From Agroathelia rolfsii (Eukaryota; Basidiomycota; Agaricomycetes; Amylocorticiales; Amylocorticiaceae), in contig JABRWF010000002.1 in NCBI GenBank assembly GCA_018343915.1, positions 1,302,001-1,366,000 on the forward strand: a stretch of 64,000 bases of DNA, in the 5' to 3' direction. The position numbers were made by a program, and so were the translations under genes. This document shows positions 37,245 to 48,366 of the stretch, piece after piece (within the stretch, counting starts at the first letter, position 1; every line of letters begins with the position of its first letter). Under the pieces are notes generated by a model. That model was not told where the DNA came from and did not search any database. It saw nothing but the letters and a program-made list of their open reading frames with translations.

Positions 37245-40125
37245 CTAATTCTGAGCCTGGGATTGAGGTTGGGGCGTCGTACGTCCGCGCTCGGAATCAT
37301 CGAATGACCCAGGAGACATCCGCAAGAACCTGGCTAAGACTTCCTCCGAGCCGCGCTTGAATACGTCCACGCCACGCGCGGGATCGAACACACGTCCCGC
37401 GGGCTTTTTAGGTTGCGATGTCCCACTCAGGCCGCGAGGGGACGCTGTCGAACTTGATGGCGAAGAGCCGGGTTCAGGACGCGGCACGGAGGGGGTAATG
37501 GTGGTCGACGGATATTGATCGAGTGTGATTGGTGACTGGAGAATCGTAGGGCTCGCTGTATCGCCCCACATAGGCGGGGGCTCCCTCAAAGGTGATTCCG
37601 AAGATGGCGAAACATCCGCCGAGACGATTGGGGACGCCCGCGGCGAGAAACCGAGACGCTTGTAACCTGATCGGTCCCGACGAGACGCAGAGGGAGTAGT
37701 GGACCTGCGACCTGTATGTGTACGATCACGAGCCCGATCAGACTCATATATTCTCTGTTCCTCTGCTTCTTCGCGAATGTCATCGCCACTATCCAGTTCC
37801 ATGGATCTGTCCCTCCAGTTGCGTCGCCGCGGCTTCCGCGCGCTGGTGGTTTCTGGCCCACTTTCCTCGCCCTCGCTCTCAACGTCACCATCACGAGAGC
37901 TCAGATCTTCGCCATCGTCTTGCCACTTGTACTCGGACACATGGGTGTCCCGCCCACGTCGCTTGCTGTCTTCTCTATCTTCCCAGGTTGGCTGCGACCG
38001 CGAGGGAGGCTTCACGAGTCGGTCTGCGTATTTCTGTATGCCTGAAACAGTATCCCATGCATTTGTGTAGCTTAGCATGTTCAACGAACCCAGACGCGGG
38101 GAGATGACAGGGCTGTCGAATCCGGCTACAGAAACCGAAGGAGGCGAGGAAAATTGTTCTGTATCGAGCTGCGATGATTGCGACGGCGAGGCGGAAGACT
38201 GGGATGGGATGGAAACGTATCTTGGAGAAGGAGCAGGATCAGAGGTGGGGAAGACACGCCGGGGCGCATGCCGAGAATTAGCCTCCCAAGGAAACACCCT
38301 TTTCACCTTGTTGGCATCGGGGTGTGGTTTGTCACCTGGATAGACGCGGCCGGTGACGTTCTGATACTGGCCTTGTTGGATAAGACCTTTGGGAATCTCG
38401 TGTAACGGAGGTGGTTCGAAGAATGTACTGGAGTTCGGGGGAGACGACAAGGGGGAGCGAGCGTGTCGAGAAGTCGGACGTGATTGGCGCGAATGGGATT
38501 GGGATTGCTGTTTGGAATAATAAGAATAAGAATAAGAAGATTCAGGAGGTCGATCATTTTCGCGTGAAGGTGATAAGTCCCATACATTTGGGTAATACGT
38601 GTCCGATGGGAAATTAAATGTAGCGGGATTTCCTGCAGGTGGTGGGTCAACAGCGGGATTCCATGACAATAACGGGGGCGATGGCGCACGGTTGTCTGGA
38701 GAGTCGCTTGAGCTTGTATACTGCTCCGATGGGAGCCTCAGCAATTCTGATCTGCCGTCCAGAGGCATAGTGATATACTCTCCCTCTTCTGGGAAATAGG
38801 AACTTTCTCTTCCTTCGATAGAAGGACTCCGCGCTGGCTTTTGCCATGAGTTGAGACCAAGCATGCGCATTGCGTACTCAAGCGGGGTGGACGTAGACAT
38901 TTCTGCTTCAATTCCAGCTTGTTCATCCCAAGTAGCAATGTAGTGCTCAGTGGGGTAGTCATCCTCCGGTGGGAATGTCTGGGATCGATAATGTGTATCG
39001 TAGACAGCGAACCAGCGATCTACCAAAGAAGCATAGTCATAGGCTGGTAGATGAGGAATGTGAGTTGCCGGCACAGGAGGACGGGAACAAGGAGACGCAG
39101 ATATGGAAGAGGAGGGAACGATAGATATGCTCGAGGAAGCCTGATTCGGAAAGTCCATTGGAGCAAGTGCATCAGTGGCGTGTGGAAGAGAAGGTGCTTG
39201 AGCAACTGAAGACGAAGATGGCACAGATAAAGTTGCTTGTGGCTGAGTCAAAACTTGCGATGACTTGGAAACAGAAGCTTGAGAAGCTAAAGCTCCTTGA
39301 TATTCTTGCGCTGAAGAGCCTGGAGTGCGATAAGGAATGTCCATCCATGGCTTATTGGGACCGATGAAATGAACTGCATTGATTTGCGAGCCGAAGCGGG
39401 TATAGGCAGGTGCATAACTTCGTGATAGAATCTGCATCAGTAGCAGCTTCACGATAAAAAAGTAACGAGCCTACGTATATACAGCGGTCGGGGTTGTATT
39501 ATAGGTGAAGCTTAGGCGGTGCCAATTGTCGCCACGCCATTCGTTGAGCAAGCCTTGGTCAGCGCCGTCCCAAGAGCCTTTCTCACTCATGAGGGCTCGA
39601 AGGGCTTCGAATTTTTCATTTCCTGGAGTGAGGAGCATAACACCGGAGTTGAAGATGTCCGGCCATCCTACGTCTGGGACAGCAGCGAATTCATAAGGAA
39701 GCTTGAAGAGATGGGAGAGAGGTCGCAAGGGAAGGACATCTGCATCCAAGAAAAGAATCTTGGAATATTGAATTATTCGAAAGACGTGAATTTTTGTGAG
39801 TGCAGTGCCAAGGTCAGGCCGGCCTAGTATAAAAATCCTAAGTACGATGTTATATTAGATAATATATGAGGCACTCACCCATGAGGTGGAGATTGGCTTC
39901 AGTGGTCTTTTCCTGGATGGTTTCAACGCCAACGACGACATCAAACACACGCCTTAGGAGTTGTATCGTCGCTTCTTCCAGAGATTCTGGTGTGACAAGA
40001 CAAACGAGATGGAAATCTTTTGGAAGAGATGCATGGAGGTCTTTCAGCGATGCAGCGAGAGCTAGAGCACCTGGCAGGTAAGAATTTGTTGTCACGAGAG
40101 TCACAAAGGCATGGGAAATATCCAT
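37245..40125 (-). CDS. Glycogenin (GT8 family) with long Ser/Pro-rich extension
   Basis: Join 40125-39879, 39823-39475, 39417-37245 (922 aa). The first 280 residues are a GT8 domain: AFVTLVTTNSYLPGALALA, FDVVVGVETIQEK, SKILFLDADVLPLRPL with the Mn-binding DxD, DVGWPDIFNSGVMLLTP, GADQGLLNEW and HFIGPNKPW. Glycogenin self-glucosylates a Tyr and primes glycogen for glycogen synthase. The remaining 640 residues are Ser/Pro/Gln-rich and disordered, with acidic and RE-rich stretches. They end in a short hydrophobic motif (EVLARFLRMSPGSF) resembling the glycogen-synthase-binding C-terminus. This long form is usual in filamentous fungi. The glycogenin gene (often GLGEN) is a known neighbour of the A mating-type locus. 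It diverges from the ABC1 kinase. Confidence 0.92.
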
Positions 40126-40465
40126 GGCATGAAATGAGAGGCGATGATGGAGGTGAGAGGACAAGACAAGAGAGAAGAGAAAGGAAAGACTTTAGAGAGA
40201 TTTGTAGTCTTTTCAAAGCTCTTCCTTTCCTTCTTTCTTTTCAGTTCCCCGCATCAATAGGCCCGGCTCTCCGCTCTCGTCTCGGCCGGAAACATCCTTT
40301 TATGTATAAAAATGCCCCATTGGGCCCAGGAACCGGCCCATTGCAAATAGCTGCTGCCGTCCTCTACTCATGACATCATCAAAGTGCGCCCAAAAAGAGA
40401 AATGCGTTCCGTGATTCCGACCATTACACTTCCGACTACCGTCATTAGCACGGTCGACCTCGACA
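40126..40465. promoter_or_regulatory. Bidirectional promoter region between glycogenin and the ABC1 kinase
   Basis: 340 bp separate the two start codons. A TATA-like ATGTATAAAAATG lies at about 40301-40312 and an overlapping TATACATAAAAG is read on the minus strand, towards glycogenin. Assignment of either element to one gene is inference. Confidence 0.4.
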
Positions 40466-42736
40466 ATGAGCCTTGCCCGTGGCCGCCTGCCGCTCTCGGT
40501 ACGGCTACGAGGCTCGCTGTATGCACCTCGACTTGGGTGTACCCGTGGCATAGGATACAGCCATCCTCAGCTGGGCTGGCGCTCAACAACTTACACCAAA
40601 CTATTATGGGCCATCCCCGTCGGCGCTGGCTTTGCTCTCTATTTAACACCGAAATCTGAGTCAACACTGCATCAACTATGTGCTTCGCCATCTATTATTC
40701 CATGCTCTTCTCAGGAGAAGGAGCCTCACATTATAAATTCTCCTGCTGAAGAGCGCCGCTCGATCTTGTCTAGGCTGTGGTCTCTCTTCTACGATAAAGT
40801 ATGGGAACCTGTACTCACCGGGCGAAGATTCGTCTATCTATTCTTCCTCTTCCTACCCGTTATCCTGTCCTCTCCCATGGTCCTGTTCGGGCGCTTACAT
40901 CAGGGGGAGAGACGAGGCGCTATTCTCTGGTACGACTTTCTTGTCTCCCAGATGGAACGTGCCGGGCCTACATTCATCAAGGTAGGTACTACGTCATTGT
41001 TGGACACTTTCATTGACTCATATTACGCAGTTGGCACAATGGGCAGGCTCTCGTGCAGATCTCTTCCCCGCTCAGTTATGTCAGCGATTGGGTGACTTAC
41101 ACTCACATGGCAAGCCCCATTCGTTAGCACATACCAAACGTGTTATTGAAAAGGTTTTCCAACGCCATTTCGACGACGTGTTTGAGGAATTCGAGGAAAC
41201 ACCGATTGGAACTGGTGCAATAGCGCAGGTATGTCTCAACGACCCCTCATTCTCAATAACTTATAATCAATTGTAATTATTGTAGGTGTACCGTGCAACG
41301 TTAAAACAAGATCTCATCCCCCCCTCCCATCTCACGCCGAAGCGCAGTCTACCCACACCAATCGGTCCTGTCATTCGCCAAGATCCTGCTCCATCTGTTC
41401 CATCCAATGCCGTAGCCATAAAGATTTTACACCCTCGAGTGAAAAAGACGATCACTCGTGATCTCTCCATTATGAACTTCTTCGCACGAACACTATCCCT
41501 TCTCCCTGGCATGCAGTGGCTCTCCTTGCCAGAAGAGGCTGAAGTATTCGGGAAACTTATGAACATGCAACTCGACCTCAGGAACGAAGCGGATAACCTG
41601 AACACCTTTGAAGACAATTTCGCACCTCGCAAGGTGCCCGTGATGTTCCCTCGTCCGCTCAAAAACTGGTCGACTGAAGATTTGCTGGTTGAAGAGTACA
41701 TGCATGCGCTACCACTCGAGTCAGTGATGAGAAACGGCGGAGGTCCATTTGATAAGCAATTGGCAACCGTTGGGCTAGATGCATTCCTTGTAATTTCATT
41801 TTCAATTTCACGACGTCAATTCAGGACTCATTGAACCCCTGACTTTAGAATATGCTTTTACTTGACAACTTTGTCCACTCTGACCTTCATCCTGGCAACA
41901 TCATGATCAAATTCAGCCGACCCCTCGACGCCATCAAACTCCTCAAAAATGTCGCCTCCAGCCTCTTTGGCTCCGGTAAGACCGCGGCCGAGAACCTCAC
42001 CACGCCCGATTTCAGAGAATCCGACGAGATCGTTTATCGTCTTGAGAAATTGGAACACGACCCCGTCGCATGGCGAAACGAACTCGCCTCCGTTCATGCA
42101 GAGGGATACATTCCCGAATTGGTCTTCATCGATGCTGGCCTGGTGACCACGCTCTCCGCCACGAACCGGGAAAACTTCATAGATCTCTTCCGCGCTGTGG
42201 CAAATTTTGACGGGTACCGCACGGGCTTGCTGATGGTCGAGCGGTGTCGCTCGCCGGAACAAGCCATCGACGTAGAGACGTTTGCGCTGAAGATGCAGAA
42301 CCTCGTGTTGAGCGTGAAGCGCAAAACGTTCTCCTTGGGCCAGGTCAAGATTTCTGACGTGCTCACGGAAGTACTGAAGGCCGTACGGGTCCATCACGTC
42401 AAGATGGAAGGCGATTTCATTAACACTGTCATTTCAATTCTGCTCCTTGAGGGTATTGGACGGCAGTTGGACCCGGGCTTGGATCTATTCAAGAGTGCAT
42501 TGCCAATTTTAAGGCAGCTGGGTAGACAAATGAGTGTCGAGGAAGGTCGCGCCCACCTCGACAGAGGTAGTTTGGGAGCTATGGTTAAGGTATCGTCCCT
42601 TCCCAATCTCTACGCTTTGAAATTGCTTACGAAAGTGGTATTTTTTATTATCAAGGTATATCTATGGCTAGAAGCAAGAGATTTGGCCTCTTCCGCCGTA
42701 GCGAACGCGGATGATTTGGTTAAATATGATTTGTGA
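40466..42736 (+). CDS. ABC1/UbiB-family atypical kinase, Cqd1 (YPL109C)/ADCK2-like
   Basis: Join 40466-40981, 41031-41228, 41286-41789, 41849-42736 (701 aa). The N-terminus is basic and lacks acids, as in a mitochondrial presequence, and a helix follows at FVYLFFLFLPVILSSPMVL. UbiB motifs appear in order: GPTFIKLAQWAGSRADLFP (the KxGQ element, here with LAQ), PIGTGAIAQVYRA (Ala-rich loop), VAIKILHP, VEEYMHALPLE, the catalytic HSDLHPGNIM and the metal-binding FIDAGLV. A large insertion between HPGN and DAG is typical of the ADCK2/YPL109C group. These proteins sit in the inner mitochondrial membrane and influence coenzyme Q and lipid distribution. YPL109 is a recorded neighbour of the mushroom A locus. 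Confidence 0.9.
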
Positions 42737-43445
42737 GAAGATGTCAACTCCCGTTTTATTGATTCGTGTATACTGATAATTCCTGGTCTCCTTATAGACT
42801 TACACCAGGTATCTGAGTTTTTGGATGATGCAAGAGAGTTTGAGATAGAAGAACTTCTTTACGAATACAACAATAGTAGTCATATAATTTGATAGACACA
42901 GCCAACAAATACAGTCACAATTCAACTGATGGAAAGGAATGGTAGAGCGCTATTCACGTCCGAGCCGAAGTTTAATTGTATAGACCATGTTCGCCCTGTT
43001 TATCACCTTCCGTCATACTAGTATTGTCTATTCTTGTTCGGACTATTAACTTCTACCGTAACCTTCGATTCTGTAAAGTAAAAGTAATGCCCAGCCCTTA
43101 CTCGGTATATCTAATTATCGGCGTTTATTGTGCAGGCATCTCTTACATCACCAGATAGCTCATCTGCTTCCGAGTTCAGTCATGCGCAGCACTAGACAAC
43201 AGACAGACAGAACACAATCGATTAAATTATATGTAGGTAGACGGGGTGCCATGTACAGCGGAAACAGTAGTCAATACCAGTAATCAAAGTCCAAAACCAG
43301 ATGATATATATCAAGAAGAAAAGAGCGGAATGTTCGAGACCCGGCGTGTTTTATGATTGTCAATGATGTTCCTCTCAATCAACGACCGTCTGGAAAAGAG
43401 ACAGAGTATATATATATATATACGCCCCAAAATATCATATCTCCT
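42737..43445. other. Convergent intergenic region with a TA microsatellite
   Basis: 709 bp between two stop codons. A TATATA run occurs at about 43407-43423. No gene is seen. Confidence 0.4.
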
Positions 43446-44478
43446 TTACAAAGTGAGGGTCAAGACACCAGCAACGACGGCGGCGAGGATAGTAACCACG
43501 TTACTCCCTCCAACATTAAAAGTGGACATGGCAGAGGAAGTTGAAGATGCCACCTGCGTTGACGAAGCAGACGATGAATCACCATCAGATCCAGCCTGAG
43601 TGCTGGCACCCGTCGTACCAGGGTCACCGGGGATAGACACGGCAGAAGTACCAGAAGGACCGGCTATAACGTAGGCAGTGACTGTGGGGCATCTGTGTAC
43701 GTACACGTGGTGTTCAATTGAAAACGCATGTCGCCAGTGGTGAGTTTTGATTACATCAGGGAGATAGATAAGAGAGATATCTCACCCTGAATCTGCAACA
43801 GTTGTTTGCGCACGCTTAGCTAATGGGGTGGTCGTGGTCGTGGTTGCAACTCCGAGTGCTGTATCCGTCGTGGGGAGAACACCAGGAGTGGTGGTCAAAG
43901 TCGCTGTATTGGTGGTCAACGCAGTCGTTGCTATCGTGGGCACAAGCGGGGTGGTAGTAGTGGTCGGGAGTGTAACCAGAGGAGTTGTGGTAAGGATCGT
44001 CGGAGTAGTCGTTGTCGGGAGGAGGACCGTCGTTGTCGGCGTTGTCGCAACCAGCGGGGTAGTAGTTACCAGTGGGGTGGTTGTGGTCGTTACCACGGCG
44101 GTTGAACTGGACGATGTCGACGTGGGAGCGTAAACGGAGACGGCTTGCTCTGTCACCGTTATCGTGGTGGGTGTGCAGACTGCGGTGCTGGTGGACCGAT
44201 AGCGAATTGGCGGAGGCCAACAGGATCTGGTGAGAAAAACGGATGGTGATGTACACGATATCGTATACTTACGCTGCAGCATTGGTCACAGCCCTTACGT
44301 TCAACGCATCTGGCGCTGCAAATGGAGAGACGGGTGAGGCGACAACCAAACCTGTATTTGCATTGCATGTATTGAGCGCCGACTGCTACCAATATTTTCG
44401 CTTCTTCTGGACAAGAAAAAGCGTACCTTGAGCTCCGATGAAGCTAGCCAGTGCAAGAACCACGGAAGCGGAGAACAT
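43446..44478 (-). CDS. GPI-anchored Thr-rich cell-surface protein
   Basis: Join 44478-44427, 44351-44273, 44226-43786, 43692-43446 (272 aa). The first exon encodes a signal peptide (MFSASVVLALASFIGAQ). A short segment (GLVVASPVSPFAAPDALNVRAVT) and two Cys-containing stretches (ASCWPPPIRY and TAVCTPTTITVTEQ) lead into about 100 residues of Thr/Val/Pro repeats (TTTTTPLV), expected to be heavily O-mannosylated. DSGCPTVTAYVI follows. The C-terminus has a Ser-rich stalk, an omega-site region (FNVGGSN) and a hydrophobic tail (VVTILAAVVAGVLTLTL), a GPI signal. The acceptor at 44351 was needed to keep frame; a nearer AG fails. Two other frames over the Thr block are also open, an effect of the repeat. 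It is likely a wall or membrane mannoprotein; no enzyme domain is seen. Confidence 0.72.
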
Positions 44479-45317
44479 TTTGCGGGGAAGAGGGCGAGTT
44501 GACAAAGGAGCGTGTGCCAGTGGAAATGGGCCGTGGTAGTAAGAACTTCGAGGATACGGATCAAACACTATGCCATTTATGGCTCTCTATTTTACATGCG
44601 AATTGCTGTGTAGCGTAGCGACTATTGTTTCTTGTTTACGTGCCAATTCCCAGGGTTATACACTTGTCCACAGCTCAGATCGTATACGGGTAATGCGGTG
44701 GAGAACTTGAAGATCCCCTGGAATATCCGGGGGATTTTCGAGCATGCATTTTTATGGTCATCAAACACGGCGAACTTTTGCCAGGTCAAACAACTTCAAA
44801 CAAGTCTGAGATAAGATACCGGCAAAAGGGCTACACAACATAGATCCAGTACACTCACTCGTACTAGAATAAAAATCGCCACATCAGCCTATCGTATTTT
44901 GTGTCTTGGCAACCAGAAATTAAAAAAAATTGTAGCAGAAATTCCACATATTGCCATGACTTAGTAGCACTTTTATCTCATCATGATATCTCCCAAATTC
45001 ACTGACACTCTTGGGCTCCAACGGTAGGATTCAACCATATGAGTTGCTGGCCAACGAAGCAATTATACATATCTGGGTATTCACATGGCGAACCGCATAA
45101 GGGAAACGAAATGACTTGGCCGGCGCCACGCTGACTGGTCGATGAGGTCATCCCACTAGCCATCTCCAATTGACAATGACGTCACGAACATCAATTGCAT
45201 TGGGACAGGCCAGTATAAAGAGCTACCCCATGCGACCCATCGTCTCTATCACATTCAACAGCCACATATTTCTTTACTCCATCTTAATCCACATCTATAC
45301 CAACAATACCCATCATC
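44479..45317. other. Divergent intergenic region, 839 bp
   Basis: It contains the promoters of the GPI protein and of the 11-mer protein. A TATA box at 45214 is listed separately. No open frame is supported. Confidence 0.4.
45214..45219 (+). promoter_or_regulatory. TATA box of the 11-mer repeat protein gene
   Basis: TATAAA in CCAGTATAAAGAGC, 104 bp before the ATG. The following 5' leader is rich in CA and CT, as in strongly expressed fungal genes. Confidence 0.5.
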
Positions 45318-46116
45318 ATGCCGACTGGGTGAGTCCTAGTCCCAGCAAGCAGCTCCAAGTCCATGAATGAACGTGGGGCTGACGATTGACTTTGACCTTT
45401 AGACAATCGCAATACGAGACTTCCGCTGCTATGGCCAACGTCGAGGCCTCTACTGCCGAGCTTAGCCGTGAAGTTGATATCAACGCCAGCAAAGCGCAAC
45501 ATGCCGCTGAGGATGCTGCCCACGTCGCCGCTGTATGTCTCATCAGTATTGATTATTTATCGATAGCACATAACTGAATGATGCATAACAGTCCAAAGGT
45601 AGCGCATTGACGGGAGAGAAGTCTGCTTTTGACAGCTTCGCAACCCAGGCCAGCCAAATCACGGACCGTGCTGCTTCACAGGGCAAAGAGAGTCTGTCTT
45701 CTGCTCAGGCCAACAGCGGTGGTTACATTGAACAGGCCAAGTCTATGGCGACCACTGCCCTTGCCACTGGACAGGTAGTCATCTTTCTTTCAGCATCCAT
45801 AATTATAGAGGACTGACGTTTTACTTAGGGCATGCTTGCGGATGCTATGACTACCATTCAGCCTCATCTCGAAAAAGCTCAAACTATGGCACAACCACAC
45901 CTGGAGAAGGCCCAGGCTATCGCTCAGCCCCACATAGAAAAGGCGAAAACACTGGCCGGAACTTATCTAGGTAGCGAGACGACTGATACAGAGACATCGA
46001 CCGGAAGGCCCACCACCAGTGCACCGCTTGAGGAGGGCAGCCCTCACACCGCCGGTTCGCCATATCCGTCGACAACGACGACGACGGGAGCGAGCGTTGG
46101 CACAAGCCTCATTTAA
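45318..46116 (+). CDS. Small hydrophilic Ala-rich protein with three 11-residue repeats
   Basis: Join 45318-45328, 45403-45532, 45592-45774, 45829-46116 (203 aa). The first exon holds MPTG. The chain is Ala/Ser/Glu/Gln-rich, lacks Cys and Trp, and should form amphipathic helices (MANVEASTAELSREVDIN, FDSFATQASQITDRAASQG). Residues near 120-150 contain three consecutive 11-residue units beginning QPHLEKAQTMA, QPHLEKAQAIA and QPHIEKAKTLA. The 11-residue period and composition resemble group 3 LEA proteins and perilipin-like helices, so stress protection or lipid-droplet binding are possible, but both are inference. The tail is Thr/Ser-rich. I cannot assign a named family. A TATA box lies 104 bp upstream. 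Confidence 0.75.
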
Positions 46117-46498
46117 GTCAATAGGTTTCTTTGTTGGTCGATGCAGAAGTAAATTCAAATGATAAATGCGCTTGTAATATACCACTTGTATTTTTATGAC
46201 ACTATTAATGCGTATAATTTCCATTATGATGTCCCGCTGGCAAGTCACTTCAAGAGTTCACACGTATCCACTCAATAGCAGTATACTACATGAATGTGAT
46301 GTGGAAACAGCGAAGAATGAGCGAACAAAAAATAGGGGGCTGATATTATCTCAACGATGATGTAATGATATCCCTAAGTGAGCATAGTGTCATCGCCAAG
46401 ACGAACATGGCCGGATAGCATCGCCTCGACTGATTGTTATAATCAACCCCCTACGCACAACTTACTCTCATTCACCTCACTCACACAGACACAACAAT

Positions 46499-47776
46499 AT
46501 GGTATGTCTCACTTGGAGGTATCCTCAAGATATCCTGAGCTGAAATCATATCAGGATACATTCATGAACATGGCTAAAGAAGGCCTCGCTGCCTATGAGC
46601 GATCTCAATCTCAACAACAGGGATCTCAGTGTACGCTTATCTCTATCACGTCTTAAGCACTGCGATTGACACAATCTCATGACTTCACAGCTGCTGGAAA
46701 CCCAAACCAGGGCCAGCAACATTTCGGAGTTCAAGGCGGCGCCCAGTACAACCGTCCTGGAGGAAATTATGGATACGATGATGGCCAGCAAGGACAGCAA
46801 GGGCAGTATGGCGGTGGGCAACAAGGGCAATACGGTCAGCAGGGTCAGCAGGGACAGTATGGCCAGCAAGGACAATACGGTCAACAGGGGCAGTATGGCC
46901 AGCAAGGACAATATGGCCAACAGGAACAATATGGACAGCAAGGACAGCACGGACAACAGGGACAGTATGGACAGCAGGGTCCTCACAGTAAGTCTCCTCT
47001 ATGACGCAATAAGCATCCCTAATGTATCAATGATCTCACACGAATACGCCGTCCTCCTTCCGTTGCCAGTCGACCATAGGCAAGCCATTCAAAACGCCTC
47101 TGCGAATGGCTCTGGTGACGAAGGTCTCTTTTCGCAAGCTCTCAACTTCGTTCAGGGCCGCTCGGTTAGTACTTTTTTTTTCTCCGTCGTATCGCACATC
47201 TTGCTGTGGTCAGATAACGACGATGGCGATGATGATGGACGCCGATGATATGGAACTGATGTACTGATGGATTGTTAATCCAATCGCTTCAAATCTATAT
47301 ATATAGCAACAACACAGCGAGCCCATCGACGAAGACGCTGTACAGAGCGCGCACCGTCAGGCGTACAACCAAGGCAGCGCCTCAAATCTCGACGCGGGCG
47401 GCATGGGCAGTGCCGCAGCCCTGCAGGCGCTCAAGATGTTCACCGGCGGAGGCTCGGGCTCCGGTGCCGGCTCATCGACACAGCTGATCAGTATGGCGAT
47501 GAGCGAGGCCAGCAATCTCTTTGATAAATCGGGTGGTTCTGCTGGTGGAGGCAACAAGCAAGACGTCGTGAATAATGCGGCGATGATGGTAATGAAGTTG
47601 CTTGTGCAGAGCAAGTTTGGGAACAATAACTCCGGCGGTGGAAATTCCGGTGGGCTGGGTAGCTTGATGAGTCTTGTGAGTCTTTTTTTTTTTTTTTTTC
47701 TGCTGTACTATGCTGTACAAGAAATATGAGACTGACTGTGGTCTTATGATACCTTCAGGCGTCTAAATTCATGTGA
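46499..47776 (+). CDS. bfg: Beta-flanking-type protein (conserved A-locus neighbour) with QQGQYG repeats
   Basis: Join 46499-46501, 46555-46630, 46691-46987, 47070-47164, 47307-47675, 47759-47776 (285 aa). An exon consisting of the ATG alone is inferred because GTATGT follows it and the join gives MDTFMNMAKEG; translation could instead begin at 46564. The Gln/Gly/Tyr repeat occupies about residues 60-125. The C-terminal half is conserved: GDEGLFSQALNF, HSEPIDEDAVQSAHRQAY, GSAAALQALKMFT, LISMAMSEASNLFD, KQDVVNNAAMMVMKLLVQSKFG and LGSLMSLASKFM. I recognise this as the fungal-specific protein annotated beta-flanking gene product (DUF7721-type) next to mushroom HD genes; the assignment rests on memory of the family. 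Its biochemical role is unknown. Confidence 0.8.
46783..46980 (+). repeat. In-frame tandem repeat encoding QQGQYG-type units
   Basis: About ten degenerate units of 15-21 bp (core GGCCAGCAAGGACAATAT-like) encode Gln-Gln-Gly-Gln-Tyr-Gly. Unit number is expected to vary between strains by slippage. The encoded segment is low in charge and rich in Gln, Gly and Tyr, like prion-like domains. Confidence 0.8.
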
Positions 47777-48366
47777 TGCAGACGAGACGTAGCAATGCGA
47801 GATTGAAAGTTGTTTGTAACATACATGTACTAGTATTTGGTACTCCATGGTTGTTCACTACAAATAATCATGCCATAATACTAGTGAATATAAGGTAACA
47901 TTATTGAGTGCAAATGAAGCCACTAGCGATAAGGAAGAATTTGCTTTTTATATGATTTAATTTGCGACTATCATTTCTTATTTGTTTCCCTGGATTAAAA
48001 ACGGGTTATCTATAGGCTCTGGCTCACGGCATACTAAAGCGAGGCATAATATGTGATATTCCGATAATAATACAAGAGAATAACATGACGTGTAAGTGAC
48101 AAATGCTTAATAATAATGCGATATACAATGTGAAGTCGGGTATGTGATTAGAAGCGAAGAGCGGATAAATGTTCATGTGAGCAAAGGTGCTGAAGAACAT
48201 ACGTCGCTCATGAAAAAAAGGAAAACAATGAAATAGTAAGACATGATCGACCAAGAATACGAATCGCAATACAAAAATGCGATGTCTAGATGCACTATCT
48301 CAGACGCATTCGTATATCCCAGTGAAAGAAAGAAACAAAAGATAGGAGGTCAAGGGGGATGATGTC
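47777..48366. other. Convergent intergenic region between the beta-flanking gene and HD2
   Basis: 590 bp, AT-rich, between two stop codons. No gene is seen. Confidence 0.4.

Noticed and set aside
41858..42397. Minus-strand open frame of 179 codons opposite the ABC1 kinase
   Set aside because: It is antisense to the exon carrying HSDLHPGN and the DAG motif; the kinase reading explains the conservation.
44351..44478. Frameshift between signal peptide and body of the GPI protein
   Set aside because: The nearest AG gives the wrong frame, but the acceptor AATACAG at 44352 joins the exons in phase with the Thr-rich body.
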